Shown here piece after piece: positions 22,551 through 34,400 of a stretch of DNA of 64,000 nucleotides (its first letter is position 1; each line of letters begins with the position of its first letter). Under the pieces are notes generated by a model. It made no database searches. It was not told the origin of the DNA and saw only the letters and a program-made list of their open reading frames with translations. The translations under genes were made by a program, and so were the position numbers. Origin of the DNA: Sordariomycetes sp. S80-01Y (Eukaryota; Ascomycota; Sordariomycetes); assembly GCA_037042185.1 (NCBI GenBank), contig JAXQJY010000029.1, forward strand, positions 1,116,001 to 1,180,000, read 5' to 3'.

Positions 22551-23669
22551 CCTCGCTACCTTGGTGAGGAGTTCCCGGGGTCTTCAGGTGGTGATGATTC
22601 TGCGGCACGCTTCCGATGAAGTCAATATTGAACCTGCGTTGGCTGGTAGCGGTGGTTGCTTCTCCAACACCGTCGATGGTACTGCATTTTCCGCCCATTC
22701 TAAAGATGAACCTCAGGTGGGTTTTATCTTAACGAGATCCGAGATCGGGGAAAGTTTCGTGATGTCTTGAGCGCATGGGTTCTTGAATAAGGTACCACTG
22801 GTCCACGAATAGGACAGCTGCGTGCCTTCGGGGCAATTCATGTCGCATGCGAGCCCACAATCCAAGAGCAAGGGTGCGTTATTTCCGGTAGTGCCCGTCA
22901 CAGATGTGCTGAGACTTTGCAGCCTTATACGTTAGAGGAGTAGCTATTTTGATAAATCTTCCATGGGGCTGACTTGTAGACCGGCCATAACCGCGCCTGG
23001 CCGCTCCGATGACGCTTGAAACAGGGATCGAACACTCCCCGATCACGGCGCAGTGCGCTGCAAAAGGACCAAGTTCCTCTTCTCTCAAGGGCGATGTCGT
23101 CGTCTAGTATTCGAGTATCTGACGGGAGCTTTCGGGAATCAATGCCATCGACGCTCCACCACTGTTGAATTGGAAGAGAAAAGCGGCGGGTCTCGTACGC
23201 AGATCCGGGTGCCTGAGTCGGAGCCTGAGAAGCCCGTAGATTATGGAAAGCGGGGGAGACCAGACCCCTTTATAACAACAGTTTACCAAATATAGTCTAG
23301 AAGGCTGGACGGGCTTTCATACAAGTAAGCATATTTCGGATCAGAGTTCTTGTGACACTTGGTCTGGGATTGACAGCTCGGAATCTGGAGAATTGGTTCA
23401 TTTACCAGTTCTAGACCCTGCCCTCATGAGGCTATACCGCTTTAGGGCAACAATCAATCCTTGGCAGCATACGTCGAGGGCTTATCGACAGCGGGATGAT
23501 GGTCAATGAGACGACGCAAACTCAGGATCATTTACTTCTTAAAGGCATTGGTCTTCTTAAATCTCACTTTCTCTCCTCTTCCACTCGCTTGGCGTCAAAT
23601 AGTATCTGCAAGGGTGCCTCCAGCTACAAAGTCCACACAAGCCGAACACCGGATTCCTAGGCTTCCAGC
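22551..23669. promoter_or_regulatory. Divergent intergenic region between the SDR and the regulator gene
   Basis: 1.1 kb separating two divergently transcribed starts, so it must hold both promoters. I could not pick out a convincing operator. No coding feature is supported inside it. Confidence 0.4.
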
Positions 23670-25472
23670 ATGTCAGCAACTACAACGGTACAGGGCCAGA
23701 ACTCTCCGAGCGATTCAAGCCCACAAGCAACGGTACCCAAATCCCGGGGGAGAGGCACAAGGGCCCGAGCTACAGGTATGGAAGCGCTGTAGGCGGTCGC
23801 GTGTCACCTGGTCTGATCTTTGCTTGCAGCCAAAGGGCCCAAGGGCTTCGAGTTCATCAGCTCTGATAGCACGGGGAAGCCAGCGGCCGACACTCGGAAC
23901 TTCATTCGCAGCCATGTGATGCGAGGCAAGAACACCAGGAAGCGCGTCCAGAGGCTCTCCCAGTCAAGCAGCGAGTCCCCAGCCAGCCAAGTCCCACCAT
24001 TGTCCGAGCATGCAGAAGAAGATTCGCCGTCGGCTGGCCACGGTCGTGAGCCGCGCGTGCGCAACAACTACATTGCCGTGCCTGAAGGGGCGCAGGGCTA
24101 CACTTGTGTTACATTTCCATGGGCTTTCCCGTCGCCGGTCATGATGCCCCCGGATATGCGGTTGTTGGAGTTCCCAGAGGTGATGGACGACAAGATGCGA
24201 GGGCTCATATTCAGATGTAAGTTCCATTCGGTCCATGACTTTCTACTACTCCCTTCACTTCAAAATTGGGTGCATGCTAACAGACTGCTAGTCTTCACCG
24301 CAATCAAGGAGACCATGTATCCCGTTGAATGGTGCTTCCGCCCGGCCGTCAACGCTAACTGCTGGTTTCATTGGTTGTTCCAAGACGTGGCATACTACTA
24401 CTCTGTTCTCTTCATCGCTTCGTCATTCCAAGACATTTGGATGGCTTCGCCGAAGCCAGGGACGGTGGCGCCAGGCACAGACCTCAGTCGCAAGCTCTCG
24501 CCGCGCTCAAGGCACTACTTACGACGCACGATCGCTCTTCTCCAAAAGCGGCTGGACGATCCGGCTTTGAGTCTCGAGGACGTCTCAATTGCAACCGTGG
24601 TCTCTCTAGCTATGGTTGCGGATGCTTGCGGCGACACTGACAGCGCAAAAGCCCATGTTGGTGGACTGAAGCAGATGGTGCGGATGAGAGGTGGCGTCAG
24701 GGCCTTGATGAGCAACAGACACGTGCTATGCAAGATATGCCGCGTGGACTTGGGGTACTCGATCAAGTACGGCGAGCGACCCGAATTCTTCGATGAGCGC
24801 CTTTCATGGTCTCCGCTCATCGACCGCATCATCGAGCTCGAATCCCCCGTTCCACCGGAACCTGTTGGCGCCGATATTCACCACTTCATCACCTCCAACA
24901 TGGACCAGCGCCTCCAGAACATCTTCTGCGACCTTCGCGCCTTCTCCAGCGTCGCCAGCCGTTTGGTGAAGAGCAAGTCCAAGCTTCGCCCGGAGCTCTT
25001 CCAGGAGATCATGATGTCGATCCAGTACCGCCTGTTGCTCCTCAAGTACGATGCGTCCCCCATCTCGGAAGCCTTCCGCGTCGGCCTCCTGACCTACCAA
25101 ACCTCCGTCTTCCTCCAGATGCACGGCACCAAAGTCAAGTACAACTTCATCGCCGACCAGCTCGCCAACGCGATCCGAGGACTCCCCGAATCCGAGCCGG
25201 TGCTTGTGCAGCTAAAGCTGTGGCTCGTCTTCATCGGTTCGATTGTGGTGCTGGACTCAGATGAGCCGTGGCTTGTGGCCCTGATCACGAGGCTGACGCT
25301 GGGTATGTCGTGGGCGCAGGCTCGGGACCGGCTGGGCGAGGTCATGTGGATTGGACCGATCCATGATGTCGCGGGGAAGCAGGTGTACGACGGGGCGCGG
25401 GTGGTGAAGGACACGGTGACGATGGGGTTGCAAAGGTTTTGGACTGAGTTTCTGGGGTCGGAGAGCATATGA
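23670..25472 (+). CDS. Fungal transcription-factor-like protein (Fungal_trans_2 type, no zinc cluster)
   Basis: Three exons, 23670-23775, 23830-24216 and 24292-25472, give 557 residues. The N-terminal part has the basic stretch RSHVMRGKNTRKR after KGPKGFEFI, typical of a large Pezizomycotina family that resembles the middle homology region of Zn2Cys6 regulators. The second exon junction rebuilds RFFTAIKETMYPVEW, and the later HVGGLKQMVRMRGG and DLGYS motifs are standard for the Fungal_trans_2/DUF3468 group. No CysX2CysX6Cys cluster is present, so DNA binding is uncertain. The second intron (24217-24291, 75 bp) is a multiple of three without a stop, so its retention would insert 25 residues without breaking the frame. 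It is divergent from the SDR gene and could regulate it; this is inference. Confidence 0.85.
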
Positions 25473-28400
25473 GGTTGGAGGTCGCGCAGGTCGCGCATGG
25501 TCTGGGACATTGTCTGCCAAAGCCTTACATGCGGGTTGAACTCGCTTCACCCATTTTCTACTAGCTCAGTGGACAGTCTTCTAAACAGACCATATCTGAC
25601 ACTCGATGAAATGCCATACTTTGCTGCATGCGATGAATTCCTCTCTCAGCTTCAGCGTCTTCTTCCACATCAGACACTTTTCAACCTTGGCAAGTTGGGT
25701 ACGCCTTAAAAAGGAAAAGGGGCTGGGGCCCAGCGCGGGTACTCTGCATTAATTGAATAGCCATTCAGGCTTGAGACTGATTATGGTCCATGCCCAACAA
25801 GTTCTTGCCTAATGGCTCTTCAAGTCCTCGAAACATGTTGACATGATCAATAGTATGTGATCTCGTCGGATTCGCCTTGAACCCCGATAACCCCACAGAG
25901 ACTATCAGAGGGTCAAGGTCTGTAAGCGGTACGCGCCTGAAAAGTATTCAACGCTGACCATGAGTAGACACAACTCGCTTAGGCGGGGAGCTTTCAACCG
26001 GAGGACTATAGAGAGTACGTTCTCAGTTGCCAGGAGAGATAACGGGAAGGTCAACCAACGTCCATAGGGTTGGAACCATATCCCAAGAGATCAGTCGAGA
26101 AGGTCCAGAGTCCATGAGCCTTAGGTTTCCGCTTCTCGGGTAGCGACTAAAAGAGAGCGTCGACTGGCCGGAGTCGTAGATATGGATGGCGAGTACTTGA
26201 TCAACAACATGAAGCTGCGGAAAGGCTAAATGATAATATTTGGGCTCGGTACGCATGATGATCATTTCCGTATGCATTGGTGTTTGATTTCCCTAGCTTC
26301 ACTGTGTAGACCTTGTCATTGTCAGGTACAGGGCTTCAATTGACTAATGCTCGGCGCTCAAACTCAAAGGGGGAGAGCGTCACCTCCGGATACCGTGACC
26401 GGGCGATGACAGCGTACTAAGGCTTTTTAGCTTGACGTCCTGAATGCCGTCGAAACAGTCAAGGTAGTTTGAATTAGGACAGCTGCTAGGGAGCCCTTAA
26501 TTAACGTCGATCAGATCAAGTACAGTGTCACCAGTTTAAGTGTCACCAGTCCTGATCGCGAGCCCGTGATTAAGAGGGTTCAGGCTCTCAGTCGTGTAGC
26601 GAGGCCAACGGGCGTATGAGGGAGACAAGATGATTAAAGGATTGGCCTAGGTGGTCGTAGGTCAATGAGGCGAGAAATCTACCCTTTATTATGCTCACAA
26701 AAGATAATTTCCTCGTCTATGGAGCCCTCTATCCAGACTACTGTAACTCATGACCCCAAGGTATAAATCTGTGAATGCTTTCAATCTGTCAACATGATAT
26801 TCCCTCGATTCAAAGCCTTAGTTTGTCCCTTCGTTGAGCTTGCGCGGGCCTACTGGTCTGCTGCTACGGGTAGAAGGGTCCGTCTGGTGTCGGGCCTAGG
26901 GGGACAACCCCTGCCAAGTGTAGATGATTTTGCCATACGTAATCTGCAAACAGATGATATAACAAGTATCAACATCAAAGAACAGTGAGGCGTCTACATA
27001 AGACTGATGACACTGACCGCCGTGCACCCGTGCTCTGCCAGGATTGACCTGTAATCTGCCATGACGGCGACGATGAGCTCTCCCGGATTGTTACGCACGA
27101 AGCCGAACGTGGATCTAACTCTAATAAGCCAGGCATTGCACAGATCAGCTTCGTCGCAAGCTGGCGTCATCTGTAAGTGAATCCTATGGCGAAGCTGCGG
27201 GGGCCCTTGATGCCACCCATCGTGGTACGCCTCCATGCAATACCAACCGAGCGGGTCGATACAAACAAGCCTTTTTGTACAAGGTAGCTACATCATCCTC
27301 TTCATCCCCTTCGCCTAGGCCCATGGATCCGGGGCTCCAGGGCTGGGGGCCGAGTTGCAGCGATCACTATTCCTTCGACAGGGCGTGGAAAGGACGGTGA
27401 CGTCGAGGGACCGATACAGTCAGAGCATTGACGCTTGGCGTAGGCTGCAAGCGACAAGGCTGAACTTTTGCAGGGAGGACCAGGGGCAGCGTGCGTCGCT
27501 TGCGAGTTGCCCTCGCTTGCATGTAGCGCCTAGGCACCGAGGACTGTCTCGATCCCCAAAGGGTGCTGGGATGCAACTACGCGAAGTCGGCTGGTTGACC
27601 GCAGCATGGTTCTGAGTCCGAGGGGTTTACAGGTTCCCCAGCTTGCCGGCATCAAACGGCCGAGGGTATAGACGGATGCCTGGCGCCCGCTCGCACCTGT
27701 CAGATAGTTCATGAGGCCTGCGCAGCTGGAGAGGATCGATCGGTGTGTTCTTTGAGCAACATCCAATGGATGGCAGCCATGTGCCGAGAGCTTCTTCTTC
27801 TGGGATGATATTACTTACTCTGTATACTCCCTCCCGTCTTGGATTGTTAATAATCATCGCCTCGCGTACAGCAGAGTAGCATGCAGTCATATCCCGTCTA
27901 CCCCGTCGCGCGCTAACGCAATGTCGCTTCGGCGGTTTCACGCCTCGTAGGGCGAAACGCAAGCCACTAATTCCCCGTCAAAGATCGAAACGAGAACCCG
28001 CCGGCGATAACAGCGGCCGCGACACGCGCCGGGGCAAGCACCTGAAATATGTTTTTGAAGTATTGCTACTCAATCATTCAGCTCGTACTTGTTTGATTAT
28101 CAGTCGAGATATGAGCAGCTAGACTTCTCACAAGCCGGCGGCAGATGCATCAATCGGCAGAGCGTTCGAAGCGCTCAGACAGGGGCCGGTTCCGACCAGG
28201 GCTGGGCTCGGCTGGGCAGCTGCGTATTGTGGCGTCTCATAGGCGGACGAGTCCGAGTGCTCGGACTGCCGAGTCGCAACGGATCCCTGGAGACTGAGCG
28301 GGAAGCCCAACCGTCAATGCTACGCAGACTGCGATGGAGCTTCACACAGAGGGAGGCCGGTGTAAATTGAAGTTGCCGTGTTGTCTGTAATAGAGTCAAC

Positions 28401-31400
28401 GTCTGTGCTGCGCTGTGGACCTCGTATCCCATCCCACCGACGCCCTCTCCTCAGCGCGGAGCGGCCAGAGCTGCCCGAAGGAGCCAAGCCGACGGCATCC
28501 TCAGAAATACACTCACACCACCACGCCGTTGGCAGCTTGAGCCGCATCTCAGAGTCCAGGTTTCTCACCGTCAAGCTAATTTACGAGACGACAAAGCCCT
28601 GGGCCGTACGTCAGCAGCCCCCGCCATCTCAAAGCACCGACCGTCCGGCCATTTCCAAATATGACGCCGAGGCGTGGACCTCGAGGCAGCCAATCCGTCA
28701 CCCCGTCCCGTCGTCTAGAAGCATTCGCGAGCTTCTAGAAGCCTTCCATCCTGGGCCTAGTCTCGAGGTCGGTTAGTTTGCTCGGGAGTGGGCCGTGGGG
28801 GCGGAACGCACACAGCATGTGGGTCCAGTACGGCACGGAGATCTCCAGGGGAATAAGCAGAGTTTGGGCTGCTCGGACAGGAAGTTGCTACGCGCCTCGT
28901 GTCGCGTGCTTTTTTTCCCTCTCTTGTCCTATGACAAAGCCCTGACTGTTCATTTTTTTTCAGGTTCCAAAACAGGAAGATGCTGCGTGTCTCGTACGTA
29001 CCCAGGACGCCACTCTGGCCCGAGTCTTACCTTCAGGCAGGTATAGGCCCGAACGCCACGTCCGACTCTCTCAACGGGGGGAGGCGCAACGTCGGAGTTC
29101 GCACATCGAAATCCCCCCGCTTAGGCTCCGCAGCAGCTCGCGTTCGTTGCGCTTTCCAGAGGGCGAAAGCTTGTCTCGGGAATGGATCCATTGAAGAGAG
29201 TTCCAGCGCGGTCTGTCTTGGCAATCACCGATGAGCGAAACGGTGAACCGGGGCCGTCGGATGCTGAGGTCGAGCCTTCTTGCTGGGTCGGCTCCGTCGA
29301 AACCCGCCCGAAAACTTGCAGAGAATGCTCCGTTCGGTGTGTTTACAGGACGGCGCCTCCCCACATGGTGCGGTCTTGGGGGGGCTCGGCAGGCTCGGGC
29401 GAGCTGGTCCACCCCGAAGGCTGTTGCGACGTTGCTTAGGGAATGGGTGTAGCAAGTTCGGATACGATGGGGATCACTACGAGTAAAGGGGGCGTGAGTG
29501 CCTAGGAAATTAAGAACCGAGCTCCAGAGCCCCGAACGCTAGCATTGCTGCTAACTCAGGGGGTGGTTGTAGACGACAAGAATGTCCGAGATACTCAGCA
29601 CGGACGAGGCACAGGTAGCTCCTAGCTTGGGGCGTAAGCGAGAACTCTTCCAGAAGCGATCAACAGCTTCTCGTAGCTACAGCCAAACGTCACCGGTGCG
29701 CCCAGTGCGAGGGCAGGTCGATTTGGGGCAGGCGGCGGGTTCGCTGTCAGCTAGGGCTTACACCTGCATTGGGGGCTCAAACATCAACGACCGAGGATGT
29801 GTCCGGGGACTGACCACATTCTGACAAACCCGATTTGCCTTATATGGAGATTTTTATTTTGGCTGAGTTCTAAGTAGCAAGGTGTAGAGGTGTGCTGTGC
29901 GGTACAAATGCAGTACATACGGTGAAGTATAGCACTCCCATGACCTTGTCAGATATGAGTCAAAGCGGGGCCTAGTCTGCAGAAATCAGTATGACTGATG
30001 AACGCACCCTGGGAGGGGCTTCTGCGTAGCTACGCCGCAGGCCTGAGTATCATTATGTGTGGACTCATGTGGGCGTGAGACGACGGGTTGGCGTCTGGCT
30101 CGCAACCTTGGGTCAAGACTTGAAGCTTTCTTTGGTAGCCTCAACAAGCTGTCGAGCCTAGGTGTCATATCAGGTGTGACATCGGCCATCTACCATCTTG
30201 GGCCTCGAAACAGCCGGGGAAGCAAACAGCAAGCCCGCTTCTTTGCCCTGATTTCACGAGGTCCTGTCTGCCTGACCCAACCCCCAACCTCCATTTCTCG
30301 TTTGATCGAAAAGAATGATTGCTTCCTCGTAAAATCAGCTGAATGAGTTCGAATACTCTTTTGTTTACCCAAATCCATCCTTTCGCACACTGCAGGCAAA
30401 ATGCGTCCGCCTGCCCAGGTGACACTTAGCTAGCCCTCCCAAGCTTACTCGACCATCTATCTCGCAACATGGCGCAAGATGGCTATTATGTGTCATGAAT
30501 CTAAGGAGATGAACATTCATTTCTATCACGTAAATTGCTAGGACTCTAATTCAGAACGCAGATTTCTTGGAATAGGCTTCATGAGGCAGAACACAAGGTT
30601 AGCTCGCAGCATCGAGGTCAGTTCTCTCTCGCATGCAACGCTATGGGATATCTTAAATTGTGTCTCGCGCAAACAGCCGATCCAAATAATTCTCGGCTTC
30701 CAGAACAATAAAAACATTCGTTTACATGGTGTCAATAATTTTCGTCAATAACGTCTGCGAGATATCTGGCTTCAGATGCTGGCTGACCTTTCACCTTTCC
30801 TTGTCGACAAGCAACCACTACCTTCTGCATCCAAGTTGTTATTGAGGTTCTCTCAGGGAGACATAATTTCAATTCTTCGAAGAGGAAGGGGAAGACTAGG
30901 TCGAAATGTAGACTCGGTCGAACTCCCACGATGAGCCCTCCCTGGCGGCCAGGGCCGCAAATTACAGTTTATTAGAAATGACCAATGTTGACAGTGACGC
31001 GCCTTACTCAATATCTTTCACACGAAAGCCTGCGGAAAGGCTAGTTCTACCTCAGTTCGTACATGTGTTCTAGGGGTAGGTTGTTTGTAGCCCTTCGACA
31101 TGATTAACCCTAACCCTAAGCCCGAAGACCATGCTGGCAAGAGCCCAAATCGCCAATTACCCAAGAACTACTAGCAGCCAGCCAACAACATCCAGAGCGA
31201 AGGACACTTTTTTAGGAAGACAGTTCGATACACTTAAAATTGGCGACATACAAGCCTGGACTATCGCGAAGGTAGAGAGTATTCTACGCTGCCACCCATT
31301 CTGAGCGGCTGGTGCAACAAATCGAGGGCGTTCAAGTCGAGGAGAGGCGAACATACTCTCCAGACTTCCCCACCTTCAATCTCACTTGCCGGTGAGATCG

Positions 31401-34400
31401 CCAATGAAAACGTGAAACAGGATTATTATAGATCGCGGGCTGAATGTGAGGCCAAACCCCCAAATCTCGAACGATAGTGCACTCAAGTAGCAATCGCCCC
31501 GACTTCCGGCGTCGCATCGTGCCCGGGCCCCCCGCCCGCCGAAACCTACGGTCCCGATTCCTTCGACGATACGTTCGCCGACCTGGGCGAGCCCGCGTCT
31601 TGTTTATCCAAACCAGATAGGGCCGAGAGAACTTCAACATCGCGAGCAGCTTCGGGCCCGAACCCACAAAAATTAAGCAGCGTCATGGGCATCTTCTCAG
31701 CGCTACCACTACGCGCCCGAGCCTCAAGCGCAACCTCATCCTGCAGCCCCCTCCCATCATCGTATGCTTCACCATCTTGAGAATCCCCACGCCCCCCCCT
31801 TTCTTCGTCCACGATCGCCGACAGATGTGTCTCAGTTTTGCTCGCGGGGCAACGTGCGTAAAGGATGCGAGACCCTCAATCCAGCCAAGGCTCGAGCTCG
31901 GCCGGGACTGCAGGCCAGAGGCCATCATCATCCATCGCTCGGCCGGTCAAGACCGAAGCCTGGGCATGCACACGACCACCAGCCAAGCCGAGATCGAGAG
32001 AGAGGCCACATCTCCAAAGGAAGTGACAAACAAGGGCAGGGTTCTCAGATGGAACGAGCTAAGCCCTACCCAACTCAATCTCGAGCGACGGGCGCGCGGT
32101 TGATGGTCCCCTGACGCGAGGTAATCCTTCGCCTGCTGGCACACCGCAAGCGCCATTTACGCTACGAAAGCCTACAGCGTCATGGAGCCGGGGACGCCTG
32201 CGCAGAACTTGAATCAGGGAGATTCCTTCATCGAGACCCCTGGGGCCAGAGGTGCATCGCAGGAAGCACGCTGTCGTTGATGGACTGATCTTCGCACGAT
32301 AGTTAGCATGGAAGCCTGAAGCCGAAGGGCCTGCGCAGCAAGAGGTCTCGCGAGCAGGCAGCGAGTATTGATGCAGTGCCATCCTGCGCCAGGCCCGTCC
32401 GGGCGTTCGAATTGGGGGTTGCTTGGTTTCATGGTCTTCGGAGGTGTCCCAACGTGCGTGGTGCAGCCCTGTGCGTTTGCGAAGGCAGCAGCTTTCGCCT
32501 TGACAGGTCCTCGCCAGGGGATGCCATGCGGCCGCAGAGAGTGAATGGCCTGGCAGGTTTGGCTGTGTCTCCAGCCTTGTGAATCGACAAGACCTGTACT
32601 GGAGAGTCCGAGGCAGCGGGCTTCCCTGCACGATGTAGTGACACCTCGCACTCGATAGTCGTGTCTACTCCATAGCATCACAGCGGCAGTTGGATCCTTG
32701 TCTGACAGCCGTCACAACCGCGCCGTCAGCCCTGTTGAAGCGCGCGGCAGGGCCATCGGGCAACAAGCCGGTGAGCTCGCGTAGGATCTGCCAGCGGTCG
32801 TACATCTTTCCCGTTTCTTCACCTAGGGGCGTCATGTTCAGGTCAACGCAGCTGCCGCAGGGTAGTTTACTGAAGCCTGGCGGGTTGGCCCTGTCTAGGT
32901 CCCTGCTTCCCCAGGGAGCCTTCCTTCGCGAATGCCGCCTTGGTGACATCAACACGATGGTCGCCGGTTAGGTTGACCACTGTGACCACTCCCCTCGATG
33001 CCTGCGCGTCCCTGGGAATGATGAGCTCCCTAATACGCGGGGGCCTCGCAAAACCGCTGCCGACCCAGAGGAACATGTCGAGGCCCAAACCCCAAGTATC
33101 TCCCAGCATCATTCCACACACCCCGCGCTAGGCCAGGTGAGGCAATCGCCCAGCACTATTGCACTGTCGCTCCAGGGCGCGCTGTGCTAGCCCTACCAGC
33201 GTAGCGGGACGCCTGGACCCCCGAATGTCCGTCGCTTCGGGTCTGCTGCCAAGGGCGGTCGTCAATGAAATTGTAATTCGTAATTAAGGAGGCTGTGTTG
33301 ATTATGCGATGCGGAGGACCACAAGAACTTTGCCCTCCCTCCCAGCTCCCTCCCCTCCCTCCGGCCTGGACTCGTCGTGCGGCTTGGCTCCCCTTTGCAG
33401 CCGTCAGTGCGGCAGAGCTTACGGTGACTGGTCGGCGAGCTCGTCGTGTCCTCGAAGCAATCAATTTAGCAACCTATCTCCGCATCTCCTGGGCCTTCCA
33501 ATGGTCGGACGGGCTATCGATCTACCGGAGGCTTGCTTCTTGAGTTCGAGGCTACCATGCCGGTGCGAGAGCGCCACGCTGCATGCGCATCAATAAAGCT
33601 GTCAGCCAAATCAACAAAAGCAAACCAGCGGCAGAATTTTCTTGTACTACCACCACCAACAACATCACCACCACCACCCAGCCGTCGTGGGTCGCGTTCC
33701 ATGCGGCTTCGAGAATGTCTGACGGAATCCGCCGCGTGCGCTTGGCTCTGGGTTGGGTTGGTCGGTGCCACTGGCACTGGTGGCCAGTCCCGTCACTCCG
33801 AGGCCTCCGTGAAGCACCATTGGTCGGATCCGAGCCGCAGCCAAGATGAGATAGATCTCCCGGGTAGCTGAAAAGAAAATATCGTGCGCGTGCGTGGACG
33901 ATGAGGCTGAATGTTCCCGCGAGGCCTCATCTCCATTGGAAGTCCGTCGCAACGAGCCAAAATCGTCCTTTGGCCCGGCCGCGTGGATCTTTGCCTCTTG
34001 GCTCACCCCGGCGGTTTCGTTCCGCACCGACTGCGACACCTTGGCCAGCCACGCTCCGACGCTACACCGAGAGCAACGGCAGGCGACGACCGTTTCTTCT
34101 CAGATCAGCCTGAGCGAGTCATCGAGGCATGGTTGACATGTGCACTCCCGACGCCTCGTATCCGGTGACTGAGTCGCAGTCGCCACGTCCTTGCCCTGGA
34201 AGTGAAGTAAAGTACCAAGTAAAGTGCTGCATATGCCCAGCGGTAATGGGGCTCCGCCACCCGTATTCGCAACACTTCCGTCGCCTCCCCAAGGATGCGA
34301 TGCATGCCCAAGCCGTAGGGCTGAGGCTAATTGCGGCGCGCACCACGTCTGCGAGTCGTCAGCTTTGGGACAGTCGCGGCGCTACTTGCACCACCTGGGC

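Noticed and set aside
27627-27962. 111-codon minus-strand frame in the gene-poor region
   Set aside because: The mixed composition is mildly protein-like, but there is no recognised motif, and a second frame runs through the same stretch.
32059-32631. 190-codon minus-strand frame
   Set aside because: Rich in Arg/Ser/Pro/Cys as expected from GC-rich random sequence, with no recognisable family.
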